Assembly: GCA_013112585.1 (NCBI GenBank)
Contig: JABFGH010000023.1
Location: 1 to 64,000, forward strand
Length of the DNA stretch: 64,000 nucleotides
Source: Ignavibacteriota bacterium
GTDB taxonomy: Bacteria; Bacteroidota; Ignavibacteria; Ignavibacteriales; Melioribacteraceae
Reading direction: 5' to 3'
In this document: positions 16,858-25,204 of the stretch, in pieces
Layout of the letters: each line of letters opens with the position of its first letter
Position numbering within the stretch: the first letter of the stretch is position 1
Program-made: the position numbers and the translations under genes
The notes under the pieces: generated by a model
The model's database searches: none
Told to the model about the DNA's origin: nothing
What the model saw: only the letters and a program-made list of their open reading frames with translations

Positions 16858-18894
16858 CTATTCGTAATAATCTAAATTGTAGTCAATCTCATTCGACGGC
16901 ATTGTGTCTTTAGGATTATCATCCTTCAAATAATACTCAAACCAGTTAAGTGTACGTAGATGGTAATCCAACCTGTTTGAATTCTTAATGTTGCCATGTC
17001 CTTCACCCTCGTACCAAACAAGTCTAACCGGGGCTTTACCCCGCAGGCTAAAAGCTCTGTACATTTCTAAGCTTTGTGCGGGATGAACTCTCGGATCTTT
17101 TGTTCCGTGCAGAAGAAGTAATGGGGTATTCATTTTTTCGGCATATTTAACAGGGCTTCGTTCATAAATATCCATAGGATTTTCATTTACCCAGAAACCC
17201 CAATGAACTAAATAACTTTCCCAGGGAATATCGGTGGTATTTCTTTTTGTAAGCTGATTGCCGACTCCTACAAAACTAACCGCTGCAGCAAAATGTTCCG
17301 TATGTTTACTTGCGGCTAAGGCAGAAAAATATCCGCCGTAAGAGCCTCCTCCAATTCCAACCTTATTTTTATCTACCAAGCCTTTGCTTGCCAAATAATC
17401 AATCCCATCAATCACATCTAAAAATTCTCTTCCTCCGGCATCGGCAAATCCCATCATCGTAAACTCGTTGCCTCTTCCGGCGCCTGATCTGTAATTAGGC
17501 ATAAAAACAAAAAATCCTTTTGCCGCTGCTGATTGCCCCCACCTGTTATAGCGTGTGTTCCAGCCGTAGCTATTTGTTGATTCGGGTCCGCCGTGGGCGT
17601 AAACTATCAGCGGATATTTTTTCCCTTCTTCATAATTGATGGGATAAAAAAGTAATCCTTCAATTGGCAAACCATCTGAAGCTTTATATTCAATCACTTC
17701 TTGTGGTGTTAACTTAATTTGATTCAGCCATACATTATTGTTTGTATTTTTCTCCAAACTTTTTTCCTCTAAATCAAAAGTAAATAATTCTTTTGGATGA
17801 TTTGGAGTCTCGCCGCTTAGAACAATTTTGTTTTCAGAAAGTGAAATGGAGTTGAATACTGCTAAATTTTGTTTAATCACTAATTCACTATTTGGAGCAT
17901 CAAATTTTTGTTTTCTTACTGTGGTGTAAACTCCTTCTTCCGAAACAAACAACATAGTTTTATCATCGAGCCAGTGAATATCGGTAACCGAGCCGCGGAA
18001 ATCTTTTGAATAATTTCTTAATTCAGTAAACTTTTTATCATTAGGCACAGAAACGACAAACAAACTTCCATCCACTGAGTCATTTTTATCAGCTCCGGAA
18101 ATAAATGCTAAATGCTTTCCATCTTTACTCCAGGCAAATTTTCCTAATTTTCCGGGAACATCAATTAGCTTTGTTTTTTCTTCAGCATTAACATCAATTA
18201 CATAAATATCTTTAAACATGTAAGAATCATCAACGAGATTTTTAGGAGCAATTGCAGCGGCAATAAAATTTCCATCGGGGCTCCATTTAAAGTCAAAAAC
18301 AGCTCCCTCGCCTACTAATTTTATAACCTCATCTGTTTCTAAATCAAGTATATATAAAAATCTATCATCAACATTTTCCTCAAAAACTTCAATATCGAAG
18401 CCCATTTTTTCATGTTCGAGCATAGGCTTTTTTTCTTTTGCTATGTAAGCAATTTTATTTTCGGTAGGGTGCCATTCATATTTAATTATTGTGGTTTTTA
18501 GTTCGGCAGTTTTAATTGTATCTGTTCCATCCGTGGAAATTAAATATAATTGTGAGAATCTATCGCCACTAAGCTTAGCTTTAAAAGAAATGTACTCTGA
18601 GTTTTTCGTCCAGCTAATATCATTAATTTTAACCTTGCCGGTTAACAATGGGGTAACGGAATCATCTTCATAATTATATACAAAAAGTTCTTTATAAGCG
18701 GAACCTACTCCTTCGTTAAGTGGTTTTGGTACTCTTACGGAAAATGCTGCATAATTTTCATCCGGAGAAATTTTTGATTCATCAACAATTTTAAGTTTAA
18801 ATACGTCGTGCGGTTTAAAATGTTTTTCCTGAGCAATAACTGAAGAATAAATAAAAAGGAATAGATAAATGAATTTTAATACATTGTTAAGCAT
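16858..18894 (-). CDS. S9-family prolyl oligopeptidase-like peptidase, exported
   Basis: A 678-aa secreted serine peptidase of the acylaminoacyl-peptidase/dipeptidyl-peptidase group. The ATG at 18894 has GGGAG upstream (18904-18908 on the plus strand) and gives a clean signal peptide ending SVIAQ; a frame from 18930 adds 12 residues with no RBS. The N-terminal part (about 30-420) is a WD/TolB-like beta-propeller with repeated W-SPDG or SKDG blocks. The alpha/beta hydrolase has the nucleophile elbow GGGSYGG (Ser518), Asp600 in GTKDPRVHP and His633 in GEGHG. It probably degrades peptides taken up from outside. Terminator at 16817-16848. Confidence 0.92.
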   Translation of the reverse strand: MLNNVLKFIYLFLFIYSSVIAQEKHFKPHDVFKLKIVDESKISPDENYAAFSVRVPKPLNEGVGSAYKELFVYNYEDDSVTPLLTGKVKINDISWTKNSEYISFKAKLSGDRFSQLYLISTDGTDTIKTAELKTTIIKYEWHPTENKIAYIAKEKKPMLEHEKMGFDIEVFEENVDDRFLYILDLETDEVIKLVGEGAVFDFKWSPDGNFIAAAIAPKNLVDDSYMFKDIYVIDVNAEEKTKLIDVPGKLGKFAWSKDGKHLAFISGADKNDSVDGSLFVVSVPNDKKFTELRNYSKDFRGSVTDIHWLDDKTMLFVSEEGVYTTVRKQKFDAPNSELVIKQNLAVFNSISLSENKIVLSGETPNHPKELFTFDLEEKSLEKNTNNNVWLNQIKLTPQEVIEYKASDGLPIEGLLFYPINYEEGKKYPLIVYAHGGPESTNSYGWNTRYNRWGQSAAAKGFFVFMPNYRSGAGRGNEFTMMGFADAGGREFLDVIDGIDYLASKGLVDKNKVGIGGGSYGGYFSALAASKHTEHFAAAVSFVGVGNQLTKRNTTDIPWESYLVHWGFWVNENPMDIYERSPVKYAEKMNTPLLLLHGTKDPRVHPAQSLEMYRAFSLRGKAPVRLVWYEGEGHGNIKNSNRLDYHLRTLNWFEYYLKDDNPKDTMPSNEIDYNLDYYE

Positions 18895-18993
18895 TCTAAT
18901 AGACTCCCTATGTTTTAGATTTGAAAACAAAAAAAATAATTATAAGATTCCAATATTAACAAATTTTAATAATATTTGAAAAAAACAAAATAC

Positions 18994-19022
18994 TTGACAA
19001 ATCAATAGAGCAATGTTATATT
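18994..19022 (+). promoter_or_regulatory. Sigma70-like promoter of the tetR gene
   Basis: TTGACA (18994-18999), a 17-nt spacer and TATATT (19017-19022): a near-consensus promoter, with the TetR operator directly after the -10 box, over the expected start of transcription. Confidence 0.7.
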
Positions 19023-19025
19023 TAG

Positions 19026-19041
19026 ACCGACTAATCAGTCG
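19026..19041 (+). promoter_or_regulatory. TetR operator 1 (autoregulation)
   Basis: The palindrome CGACT-AATC-AGTCG (19028-19041) sits between the -10 box and the tetR start codon. The 15-nt ACCGACTAATCAGTC (19026-19040) is the exact reverse complement of the site at 19649-19663 after the gene. Position and palindromy indicate repression of its own promoter. Confidence 0.75.
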
Positions 19042-19069
19042 ATATTTATAATAATAAAATTATTTGAAC

Positions 19070-19642
19070 ATGAAGAAGAAAATGACTGAGAAAAAGCAAG
19101 CTATATTAAACGCCGCCCTCGATTTATTCATTGAGCGCGGCTTTCATAATACCCCGACTTCATTAATAGCAAAAGAAGCGGGTGTAGCGACCGGAACGTT
19201 GTTTCATCATTTTAAAAACAAAGAAATACTATTTAATGAATTATACCTTTCAGTAAAGCGAAATATGATTGAAGGGCTGCAGGAAGGGTTAAACACGGAA
19301 ATATCATTATTGGAAAAAATAGGATACATTTGGGGTTACTCACTCAATTGGCTAATTAAACATCCGCAAGAATTTCGATTTTTTCAAGAATTCGGTAATT
19401 CCCCCGTAATAAGTAAAATTACACGCGAAGAGGCGATGAATCTTTTTGCAAATATTGCAGAGCCTATTATTGAATTGAGTGAATCCGGACTTATAAAAGA
19501 AAGTTACCCGGAATTTATTATGGATTATTTTCAGGGAATGATGTACACAACTGTTAAGCACTTTATGAAGTATCCTGAAAAATTTACAGACGAAAATATA
19601 AGCCAAGCCTTTGAAATATTTTGGAATGGTTTGGAGAAATAA
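19070..19642 (+). CDS. TetR/AcrR-family transcriptional regulator
   Basis: A 190-aa DNA-binding regulator. The ATG at 19070 is preferred to an upstream TTG at 19064. The N-terminal helix-turn-helix is plain: AILNAALDLFIERGFHNTPT then LIAKEAGVATGTLFHHFKNKEILFNEL. The C-terminal ligand-binding half carries a TetR_C-like helix bundle (FQEFGNSP, YFQGMMYTTVKHF). It is flanked by two identical operator palindromes, one in its own promoter and one in front of the SDR gene at 19723, so it probably represses both and is released by a small lipophilic compound handled by the SDR enzyme. Confidence 0.9.
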   Translation: MKKKMTEKKQAILNAALDLFIERGFHNTPTSLIAKEAGVATGTLFHHFKNKEILFNELYLSVKRNMIEGLQEGLNTEISLLEKIGYIWGYSLNWLIKHPQEFRFFQEFGNSPVISKITREEAMNLFANIAEPIIELSESGLIKESYPEFIMDYFQGMMYTTVKHFMKYPEKFTDENISQAFEIFWNGLEK

Positions 19643-19648
19643 AAATAT

Positions 19649-19663
19649 GACTGATTAGTCGGT
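19649..19663 (+). promoter_or_regulatory. TetR operator 2 (in front of the SDR gene)
   Basis: GACTGATTAGTCGGT is the exact reverse complement of operator 1. It lies 7 bp after the tetR stop and 60 bp before the SDR start, so it should control the SDR gene. Confidence 0.75.
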
Positions 19664-19722
19664 ATAAAAATATTATTTGTAAAATAAAAAGAGTTGAATT
19701 AAGATTTTTGAAGGAAAACGAA

Positions 19723-20625
19723 ATGAGTAAAAGTAAATGGACAGAAAAGAATATTCCGAATCAAAGTGGAAAAATTGCAATTGTAACAGGCAGCAGCAGC
19801 GGAATTGGTTATGAAACAGCGAAAGTATTAGCTAAAAAAAATGCTAAAGTAATTATAGCCGTAAGAAATATAGAAAAAGGCAGCAAAGCTAAATCGAAAA
19901 TAATTAGTGAAAATAGTGATGCCGAATTAGATGTGATGAAACTGGATTTGGCAGATTTAGATTCTGTAAAAAGTTTTGTAAAGGATTTTAAGTCAAAATA
20001 TACTCAGCTTAATTTACTAATTAATAATGCCGGCGTAATGATTCCGCCTTATTCAAAAACAAAGGACGGCTTTGAACTTCAATTCGGTACAAATCATTTG
20101 GGACATTTTGCTCTTACACTTGAGCTGCTGGATTTAATTGAAAAGACTAAGGATGCAAGAATTGTAAATGTTAGCAGCGGTGCTCATAAGTACGGTAAAA
20201 TCAATTTTGAAGATCTCAATTGGGAAGAAAGAGACTATAAAGCCTGGAAAGCCTATGGAGATAGTAAAATTGCAAATCTATATTTCACAAAAGAGCTTGC
20301 AGAAAAAGTTGCTGATAAGAATATTCAAGTAACTGCTTCTCATCCGGGCTGGACAGCAACAGAATTGCAGCGTCATTCAGGTTTCATTGAATTTCTAAAT
20401 AATATTTTTGCTATGCCGCAGCAGCAGGGTGCATTAACAACATTGCGTGCCGCTGTGGATAGTGATGCTAAGAATGGCGATTATTTTGGTCCAAACGGAT
20501 GGCAGGAATGGCGAGGATATCCCGTTAAGGTTGAACCGAATAATTTAGCCAAGGATCAAAAAATAGCAAAACAATTGTGGGATGTTTCTGAAGAGTTAAC
20601 GGGAATTAAATTTAATCTAAATTAA
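19723..20625 (+). CDS. Short-chain dehydrogenase/reductase (retinol dehydrogenase-like)
   Basis: A 300-aa NAD(P)-dependent oxidoreductase. The ATG at 19723 is preceded by AAGGAAAA; a TTG at 19708 would include this site. Seen: the cofactor motif TGSSSGIG, NNAG in LLINNAGVM, the catalytic Ser in NVSSGAHKYG and the YxxxK as YGDSK. The chain resembles the retinol dehydrogenase/protochlorophyllide reductase-like group (FGTNHLGHFALT). Arg after the Gly motif (VAVRNIEKG-like, IAVRN) suggests NADP(H). It is under the TetR operator at 19649-19663 and may detoxify or modify the TetR ligand. Substrate unknown. Confidence 0.9.
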   Translation: MSKSKWTEKNIPNQSGKIAIVTGSSSGIGYETAKVLAKKNAKVIIAVRNIEKGSKAKSKIISENSDAELDVMKLDLADLDSVKSFVKDFKSKYTQLNLLINNAGVMIPPYSKTKDGFELQFGTNHLGHFALTLELLDLIEKTKDARIVNVSSGAHKYGKINFEDLNWEERDYKAWKAYGDSKIANLYFTKELAEKVADKNIQVTASHPGWTATELQRHSGFIEFLNNIFAMPQQQGALTTLRAAVDSDAKNGDYFGPNGWQEWRGYPVKVEPNNLAKDQKIAKQLWDVSEELTGIKFNLN

Positions 20626-20652
20626 AAACTCCTTCTTATATTTTTTAAATTG

Positions 20653-20706
20653 CCCCGACATTCATGTCGGGGATTTTAATAACTTTAGATAACCGGGCTT
20701 TAGCCC
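20653..20706 (+). repeat. REP-like hairpin cluster A
   Basis: CCCCGACA (20653-20660) with TGTCGGGG (20665-20672) and then GGGCTTTAGCCC (20695-20706). The first may serve as terminator of the SDR gene. The same elements recur at 31253-31390 and 45939-46057. Confidence 0.75.
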
Positions 20707-20749
20707 AGCAAGGTAAACTATTACTTGCTGATAAAAACAAATTCTAATT

Positions 20750-21748
20750 TTGAATACTACTAAATTCCTAAATATATTTTATTTCACGTTTCTATTAAGC
20801 ATTTATAGCTGCTCATCCACCGGATTAGTAGAAACCCGCGTTAATGAATCAATTGGAAAAGTGCGGGCAAACGCAAATCAAATCAATCTGATCACCTATA
20901 ACCTTCAAGATGTTTTCGGTAAGGGGGAAGATGAACTCGATGCCTTAATTAATTATTTTAACAAAGAGGATTATGATTTTGTGCTTCTGCAGGAATTATT
21001 TAATGAGGGCACACGCGAGTATGTTCTTTCAAAAATAGATTCTGCAAAATATAAATTTATAATCCCAAGAGTTGACTACGATTCTTTTCCCGAATTTCTT
21101 TTTAATGATGCCGGATTGTTTTACATGTCGCGTTTTCCAACTATCGATTTATCTCAAATTGAATTTGAAAATGGAATTGAAAACCGGGGCAGTGTAATTC
21201 ACAAATTATTGAAGAAAGAAATCTCGCTAACAACGGATTTTCTATCAAATAAATCAATCGCCGGTTCATTATTTCAAATCAACGATTCAACAAAATTATT
21301 TCTATGCTCAACACACGTGCAGGCAATAGGATCAAAGCATCAAAAGGGTTATCAGCTAAGACAAATTAGAAAGTTTATTGAGCAGGCGGTTTACAAATTC
21401 TTAAAATCAAACATTGTTGAATCGCCGGAAAACCTTGCAGTAATTCTTGCAGGAGATTTTAATTCAGATGCATACGATGAGGAAAAGCTTGAAATGTTTC
21501 TGACATACTTAGGCAATCCAAGAGACATTCATACTGAAATTAATCTTGAAAAAGAGGAATACACTTTTAAATTGAGATTCTTTAACAGACAATTACGGTT
21601 TGATTATATTTTAGTTTATGATGAAATGTTGAACATTCCACTTAAAAAAGTTGCAGTGCAGGAAATAAATGCAACTGATATTCAAGATGAGAACAGTGAA
21701 AGTATTTCTGATCATTTGGCATTAAAAGCAAAACTTATTTTGGAATAG
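20750..21748 (+). CDS. Endonuclease/exonuclease/phosphatase-fold lipoprotein, copy 2
   Basis: A 332-aa paralogue of the protein at 15107. It starts with a TTG at 20750, with no strong RBS, but the lipoprotein signal (FTFLLSIYSC, Cys21) supports it. The same catalytic blocks are present: LITYNLQDV, LLQELFNEGT, THVQAIGS, LAGDFNSDA and SDHLAL. The two copies share long identical stretches such as ENLAVILAGDFN, so they come from a duplication, and they are separated by five other genes. Eight bp separate it from the epimerase gene downstream, so the two may be cotranscribed. Substrate unknown. Confidence 0.8.
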   Translation: MNTTKFLNIFYFTFLLSIYSCSSTGLVETRVNESIGKVRANANQINLITYNLQDVFGKGEDELDALINYFNKEDYDFVLLQELFNEGTREYVLSKIDSAKYKFIIPRVDYDSFPEFLFNDAGLFYMSRFPTIDLSQIEFENGIENRGSVIHKLLKKEISLTTDFLSNKSIAGSLFQINDSTKLFLCSTHVQAIGSKHQKGYQLRQIRKFIEQAVYKFLKSNIVESPENLAVILAGDFNSDAYDEEKLEMFLTYLGNPRDIHTEINLEKEEYTFKLRFFNRQLRFDYILVYDEMLNIPLKKVAVQEINATDIQDENSESISDHLALKAKLILE

Positions 21749-21755
21749 TAAGAAG

Positions 21756-22454
21756 ATGAAAATAAAAGCAATTATAACCGGTGCAACAGGGATGGTTGGT
21801 GAAGGTGTTCTGCATGAATGCTTAAAACATCCCGATGTTGAATCGGTGCTTGTTATAAATAGAAAACCATGCGGTGTGGTTCATTCGAAACTGACTGAAT
21901 TAATTGTTAATGATTTTATGAATTTATCTTCGATTGAAAATGAACTTGCAGGATATAATGCCTGTTATTTCTGCGCCGGAGTTTCTTCAATTGGTAAAAA
22001 TGAAGAAGAGTATAAGCATATTACTTATGATTTAACATTATACCTTGCTGAGACATTACTTAAAAAAAATAATGAAATTAGCTTTTGTTATGTGTCGGGC
22101 GTAGGAACAGACAGCACTGAAAAAGGAAAAAGTATGTGGGCGCGGGTTAAAGGCAAAACTGAAAACGATTTGCTGAAGCTGCCATTTAAGTCTGCATTTA
22201 TGTTTCGCCCCGGATACATTCAGCCGATCAAAGGTTTGAATAACACTTACAAAATTTATAAAGTTGTTTCTCCTCTTTATCCCATTTTAAAAAAACTTTT
22301 TCCAAAATATGTTAATACATTAAGTGAAGTTGGTTTGGCTATGATTAATGTAGTTAGATTTAATTATAATAAGAAAATTGTTGAGTGCGCTGATATTAGA
22401 AAATACGCGGAGATTGAAAAATCGATACTGATGGAGAAGAATTTTCTGGTGTGA
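21756..22454 (+). CDS. NAD(P)-binding epimerase/reductase-like protein
   Basis: A 232-aa Rossmann-fold protein. The dinucleotide motif is ITGATGMVGEGV at residues about 6-17, followed by VLVINRKP, the NAD(P)-dependent epimerase/NmrA-like pattern. The active-site region has YVSGVGTDSTEKG and MFRPGYIQP. The usual YxxxK of extended SDRs is not seen in standard form (ARVKGKTENDL is at that place), as in other atypical SDR members. It follows the phosphatase-fold gene by 7 bp. Reaction unknown. Confidence 0.75.
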   Translation: MKIKAIITGATGMVGEGVLHECLKHPDVESVLVINRKPCGVVHSKLTELIVNDFMNLSSIENELAGYNACYFCAGVSSIGKNEEEYKHITYDLTLYLAETLLKKNNEISFCYVSGVGTDSTEKGKSMWARVKGKTENDLLKLPFKSAFMFRPGYIQPIKGLNNTYKIYKVVSPLYPILKKLFPKYVNTLSEVGLAMINVVRFNYNKKIVECADIRKYAEIEKSILMEKNFLV

Positions 22455-22530
22455 GATTACTTCGTCGTTAAAAACAACTCCTCGTAATGACAAGCTATGA
22501 AGGTTATTGCAAATCAGGCGGCTGACTGAT

Positions 22531-22580
22531 GAAGCAATCTCTCGATAACGGCAGATTGCTTCTCCCGCAAAGCGGGATCG
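22531..22580 (-). repeat. Dispersed GAAGCAATCT palindromic repeat, copy 2
   Basis: GAAGCAATCT (22531-22540) and AGATTGCTTC (22553-22562) with a 12-nt loop, then CCCGC-aaa-GCGGG (22564-22576) and TCGCAATGACGA. It matches copy 1 (137-212) in inverse orientation. It fills the 236-bp gap after the epimerase gene; no gene is supported there. Confidence 0.7.
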
Positions 22581-22690
22581 CAATGACGAGTTTTTGCTAA
22601 GTTTAGAAAAGTTGAACCTTTTTATCACCTCCAATGTTTAAGTGAAATATATTTTTAATATTAGAACAAAATTGAGAAAAGTTTAGAAGA

Positions 22691-23971
22691 ATGAGAAATC
22701 CTTATCTATTTTTGATCGTATTTACATCACTAATTTTAGCAATCGATTTTTATGCATACCGTGGTATTAAAAAATTATCAGTCAATTACGGCAAGCTGAT
22801 AAAGAGAATTGTTTTTATTCTATTCTGGATAATCCCGCTGATTCTAATTTTAGGAATTATACTTTTTGGGTCTATCAATCGCTCAATTGATCCGGCAAAA
22901 TTTTTAACGTACTTCCATTTTATTAGCGGCACATTTGTATTATTCTACGTGCCTAAACTCGTTTTCGTGATCTTTAACTTTTTTGATGACTTAGTTCTTC
23001 TCTTCAAAAAATTATTTACAAAAAAGAAAGTTGACCTCGCCGAGCCGGATCCTAACAGAACACCGATAACACGCGGACAGTTTTTAAACCGTGTTGGAAT
23101 TGTTATGGCTGGATTGCCGTTTCTCTCTATTGCTTATGGAATAAAGTGGGGAAGGTTTAACTATACAATTCGTAATCACACTTTGAGATTTGCAAATTTA
23201 CCAAAATCATTTGATGGATTGCGTGTTGTTCAAATTTCCGATTTTCACCTCGGCAGTTTTCTAAACAAAAAAGAAGAGGTTGAAGAAGCGGTTGAATTTA
23301 TTAATGAACAGGAGCCAGACCTACTCTTATTCACCGGCGATTTTGTAAATAATGTATCTTCTGAAATTGATCTCTTTATGCCCGCCCTAAAAAAGCTTAA
23401 AGCAAAATACGGCATGTACTCAATTTTTGGTAACCACGATTATGGGGATTATGTAAAATGGGAAACCCCCGAAAAACGCCAGGAAAATATTGATAGAATA
23501 ATTAAGCTGCAGGAAGAAGCCGGGTTTGAAATACTTCTTAACGATTCAACTAAAATTGAACTAAACGGTGAAAGTATAAATCTGGTTGGCGTTGAAAACT
23601 GGGGCTTGCCTCCATTCCCTCAATACGGTGATTTAAATAAGGCATTAGCCAATGTTGAAAAAGATTCATTTAAAATTTTAATGTCGCACGACCCAACACA
23701 TTGGGATGAGCAAATATTAGAACAAACAAATATTGATCTAACACTTTCCGGGCATACACACGGTGCACAATTCGGTGTTGAGATTCCCGGATGGCGATGG
23801 AGCCCGGTTTCAATGCGCTACAAACGCTGGGGCGGAATTTATGAGGAAGGCAAACAATACTTAAATGTTAATACAGGCATAGGTTTTATCGGTTTCCCCG
23901 GCAGAGTTGGAATGCCGCCGGAGATTTCTGTTATTGAGTTGAGGAGATCAGCAGGAAGCGGAACCGTTTAA
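22691..23971 (+). CDS. Metallophosphoesterase, membrane-anchored (YaeI-like)
   Basis: A 426-aa protein with about four N-terminal membrane helices (to about residue 150) and a calcineurin-like phosphoesterase domain. The metal-binding motifs are all present: SDFHLGS (D-x-H), TGDFVNN (GD), FGNHDY (GNHD), MSHDP and SGHTHGAQFG (GHxH). It resembles YaeI/YkuE-type phosphoesterases, which act on lipid-linked substrates such as UDP-diacylglucosamine derivatives. The 3' end overlaps a convergent gene by 4 bp. Substrate inferred only. Confidence 0.88.
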   Translation: MRNPYLFLIVFTSLILAIDFYAYRGIKKLSVNYGKLIKRIVFILFWIIPLILILGIILFGSINRSIDPAKFLTYFHFISGTFVLFYVPKLVFVIFNFFDDLVLLFKKLFTKKKVDLAEPDPNRTPITRGQFLNRVGIVMAGLPFLSIAYGIKWGRFNYTIRNHTLRFANLPKSFDGLRVVQISDFHLGSFLNKKEEVEEAVEFINEQEPDLLLFTGDFVNNVSSEIDLFMPALKKLKAKYGMYSIFGNHDYGDYVKWETPEKRQENIDRIIKLQEEAGFEILLNDSTKIELNGESINLVGVENWGLPPFPQYGDLNKALANVEKDSFKILMSHDPTHWDEQILEQTNIDLTLSGHTHGAQFGVEIPGWRWSPVSMRYKRWGGIYEEGKQYLNVNTGIGFIGFPGRVGMPPEISVIELRRSAGSGTV

Positions 23972-24912
23972 TCATATGTTTCATAAGCTATCCCTCTCCC
24001 GACATAAATCCAAATTTCCGTCCGCTTGCCATAGCTTATTGCCGGATAAAAAATATCGTCAAAGCTGTCGTAATAGCCCAGGGTTAATTTCATGTGTCCA
24101 ATTTGTTTCAATTCAATTTCTTTTGAAAAATTATAAACGTAACCATTCTCCAGCAGTTCTTCCTTCTCATTAAAAAATACAATCTGCTCACCCCCGTCAT
24201 TAAATTGAATTAAGACACCAAACATATCCCAATAATTAAATCTTTCCGGTTTAACAGAAATGTTTATTTCATAAATATCTTTTTCGATAATGCGGTGAGT
24301 TAAGGAACTGCTGTAATCCTTGGTTCCCCATAAATCAATTTTTGTTCTTTCAGTAAATAAATAATTAATATTGACATCAATAAACCGCAATGGAAAAGCG
24401 GGATAAATATTTCCGATCTCATTAAAAACTACTCCGCAAATTGGATATAGTTCCTCGTAATGCTCTTCAACGTAAACGTAGTCCTCTAATTGGTCATTGT
24501 AAAAAGTATTATCCATTTTATGTTGTTTCGGTTTTCTTCTTTTGGTTTGCGGTTTTGGTTGATAATTCGGAGTTGTTCTTTTTGGTCTGTTTAAATTATA
24601 CTTTCGTTTTCTTAAATCTCTATCAACTTCTACATCTTTTCTTCTTTCAACTTTAAAATCATTTTGTACCCTTCTTGGTTGCGTCTCAACCCTATTTCTT
24701 TTTTGCTGATGAGATGCCGCCGGGGTTCTTTGAATTGATTTTGGGGGCGCGGGTGCCGGGCTTGGTTTTCTTACTCGTGTTTCACTTTTTGAAGACTGCT
24801 CAACTCTTTTACCCCGTTTTGCAGAACGCCCTCTTTGGGCAATGATATCAGTTGCAAGCCAAAGAAAGGAAATAATTAGAAGGCAGATAAACGATGATTT
24901 TTTTAATGACAT
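23968..24912 (-). CDS. Exported hypothetical protein with Lys/Arg/Pro-rich linker
   Basis: A 314-aa protein. The ATG at 24912 is preferred to a TTG at 24939, because it gives the signal peptide MSLKKSSFICLLIISFLWL, ending near IIAQ. Residues about 28-140 are a very basic, proline-rich, low-complexity stretch (Lys/Arg with Pro/Gln/Thr). Residues about 150-314 form a beta-rich domain with YVYVEEHYEELYPICGVVFN and repeated Tyr/Asp. No family was recognised. The basic linker suggests binding to an anionic wall polymer or nucleic acid outside the cell. Convergent with the phosphoesterase gene. Confidence 0.65.
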   Translation of the reverse strand: MSLKKSSFICLLIISFLWLATDIIAQRGRSAKRGKRVEQSSKSETRVRKPSPAPAPPKSIQRTPAASHQQKRNRVETQPRRVQNDFKVERRKDVEVDRDLRKRKYNLNRPKRTTPNYQPKPQTKRRKPKQHKMDNTFYNDQLEDYVYVEEHYEELYPICGVVFNEIGNIYPAFPLRFIDVNINYLFTERTKIDLWGTKDYSSSLTHRIIEKDIYEINISVKPERFNYWDMFGVLIQFNDGGEQIVFFNEKEELLENGYVYNFSKEIELKQIGHMKLTLGYYDSFDDIFYPAISYGKRTEIWIYVGRGIAYETYD

Positions 24913-24997
24913 GTCGGCACCGATAATTTTGATGATCAAATAATTGTGTGCATTAAAAGTATTGGGCTAATTTTATGCCATCCTGAAATCAGCAAAA

Positions 24998-25028
24998 GAA
25001 GCCCAACTTCTTTAAGAAGTTGGGCTTC
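24998..25028. repeat. GAAGCCCAA palindrome, copy 1
   Basis: A perfect 15-bp inverted repeat, GAAGCCCAACTTCTT (24998-25012) and its complement at 25014-25028, in the divergent gap between 24912 and typA (25205). A related copy is at 51674-51706. Confidence 0.8.
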
Positions 25029-25204
25029 CGGTTGGGCTTCTGGAAAATTAACTGTATAAATTATTGTGCGGTTATGTACTCAATCTGAATCAAATACTAA
25101 ACTTTAATGTTTTTTATTTTTCATACAAAATATCTTCTCTTGACTTCTAAATTAATTTCACCATATTTGTGCTGCATTTTTTTGAGATTATTTAAGAAGG
25201 TAAA

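Noticed and set aside
22320..22634. Minus-strand open frame of 104 codons
   Set aside because: It runs through the 3' end of the epimerase gene and the GAAGCAATCT repeat and has no family feature.
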